DNA of 6,932 bases from an uncultured Clostridia bacterium (GTDB lineage: Bacteria; Bacillota; Clostridia; Oscillospirales; CAG-272). Numbering within the stretch: position 1 is the stretch's first letter; each line of letters starts with the position of its first letter. The notes under the pieces are model-generated. The model saw nothing but the letters and a program-made list of their open reading frames with translations, was not told the DNA's origin and ran no database searches. Of this stretch, positions 1 to 5,872 are shown piece by piece. The stretch is taken from positions 1-6,932 of the forward strand of contig CAMETB010000077.1 of NCBI GenBank assembly GCA_945936265.1, written 5' to 3'. The translations under genes were made by a program, and so were the position numbers.

Positions 1-19
1 CACGACGCTCTTCCGATCT
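1..19 (+). other. Residual Illumina TruSeq adapter (not biological)
   Basis: These bases match the 3' end of the Illumina TruSeq universal adapter, which finishes in GACGCTCTTCCGATCT. The next bases, from 20, fall straight into the interior of a conserved protein. This is a library artefact left at the contig edge by incomplete trimming and should be masked before any homology or primer work. Confidence 0.95.
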
Positions 20-163
20 ATGCACTCCGACGCACAGTTCGCAGGCTCGTCCTCCGTTCCCGCTCACGTTGAGATGATGGGACTTATCGGTATGGGTAAC
101 AACCCGATGGTTGGCGCAACCGTTGCAGTTGCCGTTGCCGTCGAGGAAGCGATGAAAAAGTGA
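20..163 (+). CDS. GGGtGRT protein, C-terminal fragment (5' end missing)
   Basis: This is the last 47 codons of a gene that begins outside the contig. The encoded peptide starts MHSDAQFAGSSSVPAHVEMM and continues with a GMGNNPMVGATVAVAVAVEE stretch before a basic end and TGA. I recognise it from memory as the highly conserved C-terminus of the GGGtGRT family (about 330 residues, common in Clostridia and Bacteroidetes, biochemical function unknown). The ATG at 20 is almost certainly the internal methionine of the family's MGRMHSD region and not a start: there is no ribosome binding site, and adapter sequence abuts it. The gene ends just before a strong terminator, so it is the last gene of its transcript. 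The identification rests on recall and not on a search. The alternative is another glycine-rich conserved protein. Confidence 0.75.
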   Translation: MHSDAQFAGSSSVPAHVEMMGLIGMGNNPMVGATVAVAVAVEEAMKK

Positions 164-191
164 TTTTTCAGACTTGTCTATAAACAAAATT

Positions 192-223
192 GGCTTACAC
201 AATTCGCTTGTGTAAGCCTTTTG
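192..223 (+). terminator. Intrinsic terminator after the GGGtGRT gene, possibly bidirectional
   Basis: A perfect 11-bp stem pairs GGCTTACACAA (192-202) with TTGTGTAAGCC (208-218) around the 5-nt loop TTCGC. TTTTG follows immediately and further T-rich sequence continues to about 237. It lies 28 nt after the stop codon. Read on the minus strand, the same hairpin is followed by AATTTTGTTT, so it may also stop transcription arriving from the convergent glycosyltransferase gene. No better terminator for that gene is visible between 224 and 312, and nothing else recognisable lies there. Confidence 0.9.
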
Positions 224-312
224 TTATATTTTCTTTTTGAGAAATCAGCGGGGTCTTTTTTGAAAAGGAACATATCGGGAGTGCATGTATAATGATTTAT
301 TAATTTTGCTTT

Positions 313-1599
313 TCAGGCAACCGGAGTTTCGATTTCCTTTTCCTCTTTTTTGTCCTTCTTTATATCGTCAAGCGTTCTTGCTCTTGTGTGCTTAACGGGC
401 TTCCACTCTACCTTCTTTACTATTGCAACCATCGTTATCGGAACGTAGGTGAGCATAAATATCGGGAAGGTGAAGGTATAAAAAATCTTCTTTATCGCTT
501 TGCAATGGATATGCTTCCACTCGGTTATGACCGCTATGGCTCCGATTATGAAAAGCGTTATGTAGGATGCCTTTAAGCCGTTTAAGAAGCTTAGCAAAAC
601 GGGAATAACATTTTGCTGCAATATAAGGCCGCAAAGCACGCCTATTGTAGTATTGAGTACCATAGTCACGCTTATTATGAGCGCCGGCAAAATTGTCATT
701 GTCATGTCGTAGCAGGATGTGAACTTGGGGGAGAATATATTTTTAATAAGTCCAAAGCCGTATTTTGCCCAAACCTGTATATATCCCTTTGCCCAGCGCA
801 TACGCTGGTTCCACGACTGAATGAAACTCGTAGGCTGTTCGTCGTACAAATGAGCGTCCTTGCAATATCCTATTTTTCTTCCTTTAAGAACATTATAAAT
901 CGTAAACTCTATATCCTCGGTAAGAAGGAAGAACTTCCATCCGCCTGCTTCTCTTATTACTTCGGAGGAGAACATAAATCCGGTTCCGGAAACGGCGCAA
1001 CTTGTATTAAGAAGTTTTCTTGAATAGTTCAGATACTTGGACTCTCTTAAAAACCAAAGACCATATCCGGCACTTATCCAGTTATCTCCGTAGTTTTTGG
1101 AGTTTCTGTAACTTGTTGCGACAGCATACCCGTCGGAGAAAGTTTTATTCATCTCTTCTATGTAGTGATTATCGAGAACATTATCGGCGTCGAATATCAT
1201 ATAGGCATCAAAATATGAATCTCCATAATCCTGAACTATCTTGCCGTAGAGAAACTCAAGAGCATAACCCTTACCTATCTGTTCGGTATTGAAGCGCTCG
1301 TAAACCACCGCGCCGGCATCTCTTGAAATTTTCGCCGTATTGTCGGTACAGTTGTCTGCTACTACGAAAACGGTTACAAGACTGCTGTCATAAGTCTGAT
1401 TTTTTATACTGTCAATAAGGTTCTTTATTACCATTTCCTCATTTCTTGCGGAAATAAGGATTCCGTACCTGTGCGGCACTGTCGGCTTATGAGGTTTATC
1501 CTTTACGATAAAAGGTATAGCCACAAAAAAGAACTGATATGCATAACATACCAAGAATATAATACCGAGAATCTCATTTATTTTACTTACTATTTCCAT
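313..1599 (-). CDS. Membrane-bound family 2 glycosyltransferase (processive, poly-GlcNAc/cellulose synthase-like)
   Basis: The predicted 428-residue inner-membrane enzyme should transfer sugar from a nucleotide sugar onto a growing or lipid-linked glycan on the cytoplasmic face. One membrane helix lies at about 9-32. A GT-A catalytic domain spans about 44-290, followed by about three membrane helices (roughly 303-327, 330-358, 373-396) and a charged lysine/glutamate-rich tail. Visible motifs are ISARNEE (49-55, nucleotide binding), ADNCTDNT (81-88), the metal-binding DxD in FDADN (D137, D139), the catalytic TED (227-229), and QRMRW (265-269), the QxxRW signature of processive family 2 enzymes. 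All key residues are present. The ATG at 1599 is preferred over the GTG at 1635 because GGAGG sits 4 nt before it, inside the longer reading. No BcsB, PgaB or PilZ partner is adjacent, so the polymer is unknown. Hyaluronan, poly-GlcNAc, cellulose-like or glycolipid products all remain possible. Confidence 0.9.
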   Translation of the reverse strand: MEIVSKINEILGIIFLVCYAYQFFFVAIPFIVKDKPHKPTVPHRYGILISARNEEMVIKNLIDSIKNQTYDSSLVTVFVVADNCTDNTAKISRDAGAVVYERFNTEQIGKGYALEFLYGKIVQDYGDSYFDAYMIFDADNVLDNHYIEEMNKTFSDGYAVATSYRNSKNYGDNWISAGYGLWFLRESKYLNYSRKLLNTSCAVSGTGFMFSSEVIREAGGWKFFLLTEDIEFTIYNVLKGRKIGYCKDAHLYDEQPTSFIQSWNQRMRWAKGYIQVWAKYGFGLIKNIFSPKFTSCYDMTMTILPALIISVTMVLNTTIGVLCGLILQQNVIPVLLSFLNGLKASYITLFIIGAIAVITEWKHIHCKAIKKIFYTFTFPIFMLTYVPITMVAIVKKVEWKPVKHTRARTLDDIKKDKKEEKEIETPVA

Positions 1600-1739
1600 A
1601 TATCCTCCGTGCGAAAAACGCAACAAGTAAAGCACATAATTAAAAACGGATGGTCGTCAAAAACAATCAACCGGCTTTGTCGGCAAAAGGCGGCTTTGAA
1701 GCTGCCGCACGACCCGTTCTCCGTTATTTTCTTAAATCT
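1600..1739 (-). promoter_or_regulatory. Long 5' leader of the glycosyltransferase gene, with a GC-rich hairpin
   Basis: About 140 nt separate the predicted transcription start (near 1739) from the start codon. Within it, GCGGC (1704-1708 on the minus strand) pairs with GCCGC (1690-1694) around a 9-nt loop. The next downstream stretch, CTTTTGCCG, is too poor in T to be a convincing terminator. Further GCCG/CGGC segments around 1672-1684 could form alternative pairings. I could not match it to a known riboswitch class. It could be a regulatory leader or simply an untranslated region. Confidence 0.35.
1604..1608 (-). promoter_or_regulatory. Ribosome binding site that fixes the glycosyltransferase start
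   Basis: On the minus strand the order is ACGGAGGATAT then ATG, with 4 nt between GGAGG and the start codon. The site lies inside the extended GTG-initiated reading (1635), which has no comparable site of its own. The shorter 428-residue protein is therefore favoured. Confidence 0.8.
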
Positions 1740-1745
1740 GCAAAC

Positions 1746-1774
1746 ATTGTAACACATATATCATAATTAGTCAA
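1746..1774 (-). promoter_or_regulatory. Sigma-A-type promoter for the glycosyltransferase gene
   Basis: On the minus strand, TTGACT (1774-1769) and TACAAT (1751-1746) are separated by exactly 17 nt. Each hexamer is one mismatch from consensus, and the surroundings are very AT-rich. Transcription would begin near 1739. The promoter follows the symporter terminator at 1844-1873, so the glycosyltransferase is its own transcription unit. Confidence 0.8.
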
Positions 1775-1843
1775 TATTATTCACAAATTTGTTACAATTT
1801 ATTTTTCGACTTTTTTGAGACTCAAATTTCTGCCTTTCGCACG

Positions 1844-1873
1844 AAAAAACGGCAAGCTTTCGCCTGCCGTTTT
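1844..1873 (-). terminator. Intrinsic terminator of the Na/Pi symporter gene
   Basis: Read on the minus strand, AAAACGGCAGGC (1873-1862) pairs with GCTTGCCGTTTT (1857-1846) around a GAAA tetraloop. This gives 12 bp with a single G-U pair, and the tract of six T residues ends at 1844. It starts 14 nt after the symporter stop codon and separates that gene from the glycosyltransferase promoter. Confidence 0.93.
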
Positions 1874-1886
1874 CATGATTTGAATA

Positions 1887-3638
1887 TTAAATTTTGTATT
1901 TTTCGGAATACTCGTTGTATTCGTTTATAAATTCCTCGTTCTTGTCGCTCTTTACGGAGTTTAAGTACTCATGCGTTTCAAAACTGCTGTGCGAGGTCTC
2001 TATCAGGGCAACGGCAATATTGGAGCAATGGTCCGAAACTCTTTCGTAATTGTTAAGAAGATCGGAGAGGACAAAGCCGAGTTCTATCGTACATTCGCCA
2101 GTCTGAAGTCTGTTTACATGATTTGTCTTTACCTCGGAGATGAGAACGTCTATTACCTGCTCAAGCGGCTCGACTTTCTTAGCAAGTTCTATGTCGCCGT
2201 TTATGAACGACTGCGAGGTTATATCGAGTATTTCGCAAAGTGCCTTAGTTATTGTCTTTATCTCCGCCTTGGCACTGTCGGAAAATTCTATCTTCTTATC
2301 ATGAATCTCCTCGGCAACTTTCAGGATATTTACCGCGTGGTCGCTGAGTCTTTCAAAATCGCCTATTGTGTGAAGAAGCTTTGACACCTTTCGGCTGTCC
2401 GGTATTGAGAGCGTCCGTGACGAAAGTTTTACAAGGTAGGTGCCGAGGCTGTCCTCGTATTTATCTACTCTTGCCTCGTTATCAAGTATAGTCTGCGAAG
2501 CCTTTTCGTCATAGTGCCTTAAATTATTTATGGAAAGAACTATCGTATCGTGGGAAATGGAACACATACGTTTGGTGAGGTTTTCACACTCGGTAAGTGC
2601 AAGAGAGGGAGTAAAGAACAAACGGTTGTCGATAAATGTTTCCTTCTCTTCTTTAGTCGGTTTATCTTTTATGACGAAGTTTGCTATCTTTTCAAGAAGC
2701 TTTGAGAACGGGAGAAGCAAAAGAGTTGTGAACAGATTGAATATTGTATGGACAATGGCTATGCCGACGCCGTCTATACTGTACGTGGTAAACGCAAAAT
2801 TAAAAATTGCGTTAAGGCCGTAGAACAAAGCGAGGCAAACACCTGTTCCTATAAGGTTGAACGACATATGAACAACCGCAACTCTTTTTGCGTTCCTGTT
2901 TACTCCTATACTTGATATAAGGGCGGTTACGCAGGTGCCTATATTCTGTCCCATAATTATAGGTATTGCCGCACCGTAGGTGAGTTTGCCGACGCTTGAG
3001 AGTGATTGAAGCATTGCAACAGACGCTGCGGAAGACTGAATTATTCCCGTGATGACGGCGCCTATCAGTACTCCGAAAAAGGGATTGTCAAACATAACGA
3101 GTACGTTCTCTATTCCCTCCATTTCGCGAAGGGGTTTTACGGCATCCGACATAAAAGTCATTCCCGTCATAAGAATTGCAAAGCCGCAAAGGATTGCGCC
3201 TATATCCTTTTTCTTACGATTGGTTTTTGACGCCATTATGAAAATTACTCCGACAAGTGCGACTATCGGTGCAAAACTCGACGGGTTGAGCATTCTCAGA
3301 AACGGATTTGAACTGTCTATACCGGAGAGCGACGTTATCCACGGGGTTAGCGTCGTTCCTATATTGGAGCCCATTATGACGCCTATTGTCTGCGACAGGG
3401 ACATAATACCCGAGTTTACAAGTCCGACAAGCATTACCGTCATAGCGGACGATGATTGTATTGCTATTGTTATTCCCATTCCGAGAGCGAGTCCTTTCAT
3501 GGGATTTGACGACATTTTTTTAAGAGAACTTTCGAGTTTTCCTCCTGCCATTCTCTCAAGACCGCCCGACATAACGCTCATTCCGTAAAGGAAAAACGCA
3601 AGGCCGCCGATAAGAGTAATTATCGAAAAAATATCCAT
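1887..3638 (-). CDS. Na+/phosphate symporter with C-terminal PhoU domain (NptA/YjbB type)
   Basis: The predicted 583-residue inner-membrane protein carries phosphate with sodium. The membrane half (about 1-325) contains two inverted PNaS repeats. The first has QSSSA at 61-65 followed by GSNIGTT at 90-96; the second has QSSAA at 201-205 followed by GQNIGT at 230-235. These QSS and (S/Q)NIGT pairs are the hallmark of the SLC34/NptA family and line the ion and phosphate path. The soluble part (about 340-560) is a helical PhoU domain with two metal-binding ExxxD motifs, FERLSDH (E429, D433) and YERVSDH (E532, D536). The length is typical of bacterial PhoU-fused members. AAAGGA at 3653-3648 lies 9 nt before the ATG at 3638 and 6 nt before a GTG at 3641, so either start is possible and they differ by one residue. 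Transport direction is uncertain: bacterial relatives such as YjbB act in phosphate efflux, others in uptake. Confidence 0.93.
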   Translation of the reverse strand: MDIFSIITLIGGLAFFLYGMSVMSGGLERMAGGKLESSLKKMSSNPMKGLALGMGITIAIQSSSAMTVMLVGLVNSGIMSLSQTIGVIMGSNIGTTLTPWITSLSGIDSSNPFLRMLNPSSFAPIVALVGVIFIMASKTNRKKKDIGAILCGFAILMTGMTFMSDAVKPLREMEGIENVLVMFDNPFFGVLIGAVITGIIQSSAASVAMLQSLSSVGKLTYGAAIPIIMGQNIGTCVTALISSIGVNRNAKRVAVVHMSFNLIGTGVCLALFYGLNAIFNFAFTTYSIDGVGIAIVHTIFNLFTTLLLLPFSKLLEKIANFVIKDKPTKEEKETFIDNRLFFTPSLALTECENLTKRMCSISHDTIVLSINNLRHYDEKASQTILDNEARVDKYEDSLGTYLVKLSSRTLSIPDSRKVSKLLHTIGDFERLSDHAVNILKVAEEIHDKKIEFSDSAKAEIKTITKALCEILDITSQSFINGDIELAKKVEPLEQVIDVLISEVKTNHVNRLQTGECTIELGFVLSDLLNNYERVSDHCSNIAVALIETSHSSFETHEYLNSVKSDKNEEFINEYNEYSEKYKI

Positions 3639-3666
3639 CACAAGTTGTCCTTTCTTTTTAGAAAAA

Positions 3667-3688
3667 GAGTGAATTGCCCATTCAACTC
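3667..3688 (-). promoter_or_regulatory. Hairpin at the 5' end of the symporter transcript, followed by a T-tract
   Basis: On the minus strand GAGTTGAAT (3688-3680) pairs with ATTCACTC (3674-3667) around GGGCA, with one bulged base, and is followed directly by TTTTTC. The hairpin begins almost exactly at the predicted transcription start. It could stabilise the 5' end or act as a weak attenuator, but the stem is mostly A-T and may be incidental. Confidence 0.3.
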
Positions 3689-3695
3689 CATTATA

Positions 3696-3724
3696 ATTTT
3701 ATATCAAAATGCATAGATTATCAA
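3696..3724 (-). promoter_or_regulatory. Probable sigma-A promoter of the symporter gene
   Basis: On the minus strand TTGATA (3724-3719) and TAAAAT (3701-3696) are 17 nt apart, giving a start near 3689 and a leader of about 48 nt. A second -10-like TATAAT at 3695-3690 has no well-spaced -35, so the stated pair is preferred. Both elements deviate slightly from consensus, which would fit an activator-dependent promoter. Confidence 0.6.
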
Positions 3725-3733
3725 TATTCGTTT

Positions 3734-3750
3734 TGTTAATTTTCTGTAAA
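3734..3750 (-). promoter_or_regulatory. PhoP-box-like direct repeat upstream of the symporter promoter
   Basis: On the minus strand TTTACA (3750-3745) and TTAACA (3739-3734) are separated by 5 nt, an 11-bp period. This is the arrangement known for Bacillus PhoP sites, which are TT(A/C/T)ACA-type repeats one helical turn apart. The pair ends 9 bp upstream of the -35 hexamer, at roughly -45 to -61, a usual activator position. Only two clear repeats are seen, and in AT-rich DNA this could arise by chance. The link to phosphate control is an inference from the gene's function. Confidence 0.35.
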
Positions 3751-3781
3751 TAATGGGACGACAGGAATAATATTTACAGAA
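3742..3781. repeat. Perfect 11-bp inverted repeat in the divergent intergenic region
   Basis: TTCTGTAAATA (3742-3752) is the exact reverse complement of TATTTACAGAA (3771-3781), with an 18-bp spacer. Arm centres are 29 bp apart. It lies between the two divergent promoters, upstream of both -35 hexamers, and its left arm contains one of the PhoP-like repeats. The long spacer and the lack of a T-tract argue against a terminator and suit a pair of protein-binding half-sites. Confidence 0.6.
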
Positions 3782-3795
3782 GGGCGCCTTATGTA

Positions 3796-3810
3796 TGTAA
3801 AATTTGTACA
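3796..3810. promoter_or_regulatory. Imperfect 15-bp palindrome, candidate operator of the hydrolase operon
   Basis: TGTAAAATTTGTACA is palindromic around 3803, with one mismatched pair. It lies 19 bp upstream of the hydrolase -35 hexamer. Its position suits a repressor or activator site, but it is AT-rich and short, and no regulator gene is in the window to support it. Confidence 0.25.
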
Positions 3811-3829
3811 ATCAAACGTCTTATTTTAC

Positions 3830-3858
3830 TTGACTTTTTATGTATCATATATTATACT
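3830..3858 (+). promoter_or_regulatory. Sigma-A-type promoter of the hydrolase operon
   Basis: TTGACT (3830-3835) and TATACT (3853-3858) are exactly 17 nt apart, each one base from consensus. Transcription would begin near 3865, giving a leader of about 25 nt. Because the promoter lies inside the longer in-frame reading that starts at 3791, that upstream start is ruled out for this transcript. Confidence 0.82.
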
Positions 3859-3878
3859 GTATAAAAAGGCTTCTCCAT

Positions 3879-3885
3879 GGGAGGT
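3879..3885 (+). promoter_or_regulatory. Ribosome binding site fixing the first hydrolase start
   Basis: GGGAGGT lies 4 nt before the ATG at 3890. It selects the start that begins with the lysine-rich signal peptide (MKKK) over the upstream ATG at 3791. Confidence 0.85.
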
Positions 3886-3889
3886 ACAT

Positions 3890-5857
3890 ATGAAGAAGAA
3901 AATACCATGTGCTTTACTGCTTATTTTATCGATTGCCGTATTTCTTGCGTTTGCGGTTTCCTGCAAGGAAAAAAGCCGGGGCGAGATAGGCATCATAAAT
4001 GTAGACTACAAAGAAATGACTTATGTCGGTAATTCTCTTAAAGATTTCAGCAAGTTGTTTGACGAGCAGGAAAATGCAAAAGACCCCCGTCTTGACAACC
4101 CGGGATTGGTTTCGGAAACGGTTGCGGTTTACGACGCGGATTCCGACGGAGACATAGACGAAGACGATCTTCAGGCTGTTTACGATGTGACAGTCGATCT
4201 TAAGTGCGTTCACTATGTTGACAGCATATATGTCTATTATCAGGGCGACGGGAAATCGATTACCGTTGAAGCGGGTACTCCGTTCAAGTATGAATTTTCA
4301 AAAACCTCCACCGGCGAAAAATACAAATGGACGAGAATAGATATAGGCGGAGATTACAGATATGTAAATCTGAGCTTCAAAAACGGTCAGGCTCCAACCG
4401 AAATTCTTTTTTACGGATATGAAGTCGGAGAGCGCGATGAGATAAATACCGAGTCGCATAAGAGCAAGCCGTTTTCATATTTTCTCGGAATAAACGGAAA
4501 TATAGGCGATAAATATTCGGAGTTATGGTGTGCAAACTACTTCCGTGATTACTTCACATGGACGCGGGCGTACAACAAATCGAGTTATCCCAATCCGGGA
4601 ACTCATTTCATTATGGATTACTGGTCTTACGACAGATTTTATAACGAAATGACTCTTGCGGAAGTATCCGTCGTTCCCTGCCTTATGTATACCTCCGAAG
4701 CCGATTCCCCGGCGCTTGAAGGCTCTGACAGATATTCTCCCGCATCTTACGTTATGTACGGAGAGTTTGTACATCAGTTTGCACGCAGATATGGTTTCAA
4801 TCCAAATACCACGGATGATGATATTTATCTTGAGTACGGTGCAAAACTATACAGCGAAAGCGAAGACGATATAAATATAAAATGGATAGAAATAGGAAAC
4901 GAGCCGAACGGCGAGGGAAACAACGGATACACTCCGTATCAGTTGGCAGCGCTTACCTCCTGCGCATACGACGGACATAATTCGACTGTCAAAGCCCCCG
5001 ATGGCAGCGGTGTGGGGATAAAAACGGCAAACCCGGACATGAAGGTTGCCATGGCAGGTCTTGCCGGAATAAACAAGCGATATATAGAATCAATGGTTTT
5101 CTGGCTTGTAAACAATCGACCGGACGGCACAGTAGGTCTTGACGCATTCAATGTTCACAACTATTGCAGAAAGCAGATTTCATATAACGGATATACCGTT
5201 TACACAGGAGTTTGCCCCGAGATAGGCAATATAGTAAGCGACGAGCTTAAAGAGCTTATAGACTACAGAAACAAATACTACCCGGATATTGAAATATGGC
5301 TGACGGAGTTCGGATGGGATACAAACCAGAGTTACGAAACGGAAAACTCGGCGCATGCATACGGTCCCTACACAGGCAGGCAGGTGCAGGCCATGTGGCT
5401 TGTTCGTGCTTACTTTATGTTCGCCGAGGCGGGGATTGACCGTGCGGCAATGTATATGTGCAAGGATGTCGGGAATGAAGAAACCTCAGTCGGTAAATAC
5501 GGAACCAGCGGTGTTGTCACATCAGACGGAGAATACAAAGATTCATACTACTACATTTATACGCTCAAAAACAATATGAACGATATGTATTTTGCCGAGG
5601 TTATAGACTCAGGTAATGAGGACGTATGGATATACAGGTTTGAAAACGGCGAAGGAAAATCATGTTATGCCGTATGGTGTCCTACTATGGATGATGTAAG
5701 AGTTGATAATTTTAAACTGAATATAGATGGCAGTAACGCCACCCTTGTGGAATTCCGGAATGAAGAAAAAAGCGGAGTTTCATCTTCTCTTGAAGTAAGC
5801 GACGGCGCTGTCACCGTAAATGTAAGTGAATGTCCCATACTTGTCTTTTCAGATTGA
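3890..5857 (+). CDS. Surface lipoprotein: clan GH-A glycoside hydrolase with N-terminal galactose-binding-like domain
   Basis: The 655-residue precursor begins MKKK, followed by a hydrophobic stretch and a lipobox-like AVSC ending at Cys25, so it is probably a lipid-anchored surface enzyme. Residues about 44-180 look like a discoidin/F5-8C-type (galactose-binding-like) beta-sandwich. This contains a textbook EF-hand loop, DADSDGDIDEDD (82-93), also like half a dockerin. Residues about 195-565 form the catalytic (beta/alpha)8 barrel. IEIGNEPN places the acid/base at E338, and WLTEFGWD places the nucleophile at E473. This pair marks a retaining clan A hydrolase. A small beta domain (about 566-655) closes the protein, as in families 30 and 39. 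I cannot assign a family or substrate; family 39-, 5- or 30-like enzymes acting on plant, mucin or microbial beta-glycans are candidates. It is the first gene of an operon with the paralogue 15 nt downstream. Confidence 0.82.
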   Translation: MKKKIPCALLLILSIAVFLAFAVSCKEKSRGEIGIINVDYKEMTYVGNSLKDFSKLFDEQENAKDPRLDNPGLVSETVAVYDADSDGDIDEDDLQAVYDVTVDLKCVHYVDSIYVYYQGDGKSITVEAGTPFKYEFSKTSTGEKYKWTRIDIGGDYRYVNLSFKNGQAPTEILFYGYEVGERDEINTESHKSKPFSYFLGINGNIGDKYSELWCANYFRDYFTWTRAYNKSSYPNPGTHFIMDYWSYDRFYNEMTLAEVSVVPCLMYTSEADSPALEGSDRYSPASYVMYGEFVHQFARRYGFNPNTTDDDIYLEYGAKLYSESEDDINIKWIEIGNEPNGEGNNGYTPYQLAALTSCAYDGHNSTVKAPDGSGVGIKTANPDMKVAMAGLAGINKRYIESMVFWLVNNRPDGTVGLDAFNVHNYCRKQISYNGYTVYTGVCPEIGNIVSDELKELIDYRNKYYPDIEIWLTEFGWDTNQSYETENSAHAYGPYTGRQVQAMWLVRAYFMFAEAGIDRAAMYMCKDVGNEETSVGKYGTSGVVTSDGEYKDSYYYIYTLKNNMNDMYFAEVIDSGNEDVWIYRFENGEGKSCYAVWCPTMDDVRVDNFKLNIDGSNATLVEFRNEEKSGVSSSLEVSDGAVTVNVSECPILVFSD

Positions 5858-5858
5858 C

Positions 5859-5866
5859 AAAAGGAG
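5859..5866 (+). promoter_or_regulatory. Ribosome binding site of the second hydrolase
   Basis: AAAAGGAG sits 6 nt before the ATG at 5873, in the 15-nt gap after the upstream TGA. It supports independent translation starting at MKKPEK, and so supports the absence of a signal peptide in the second enzyme. Confidence 0.85.
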
Positions 5867-5872
5867 TTTTAT

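Noticed and set aside
20..22. ATG at 20 as a true start codon giving a 47-residue protein
   Set aside because: It directly follows adapter sequence, has no ribosome binding site, and matches an internal methionine of the GGGtGRT family.
224..312. Separate terminator for the glycosyltransferase close to its stop codon
   Set aside because: Only weak, short pairings near TTTTTT and AAAAGG runs are seen. The shared hairpin at 192-218 is a better candidate.
1600..1635. 12-codon GTG-initiated extension of the glycosyltransferase
   Set aside because: The GGAGG ribosome binding site for the ATG at 1599 lies within it, and no site precedes the GTG.
1600..1739. Cyclic-di-GMP riboswitch in the glycosyltransferase leader
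   Set aside because: An ACAAAGCC segment recalls the class I signature, but the required GNRA loop/receptor pair and flanking stem order are not visible. Reported only as an unassigned leader.
3049..3588. Plus-strand reading frame of 179 codons within the symporter gene
   Set aside because: It is antisense to the conserved PNaS repeats and rich in isoleucine, proline and serine as expected for a reverse-frame shadow. It has no ribosome binding site or domain.
3791..3889. 33-codon upstream extension of the first hydrolase
   Set aside because: The predicted promoter lies inside it, it has no ribosome binding site, and the ATG at 3890 has a strong one and opens a normal lipoprotein signal peptide.
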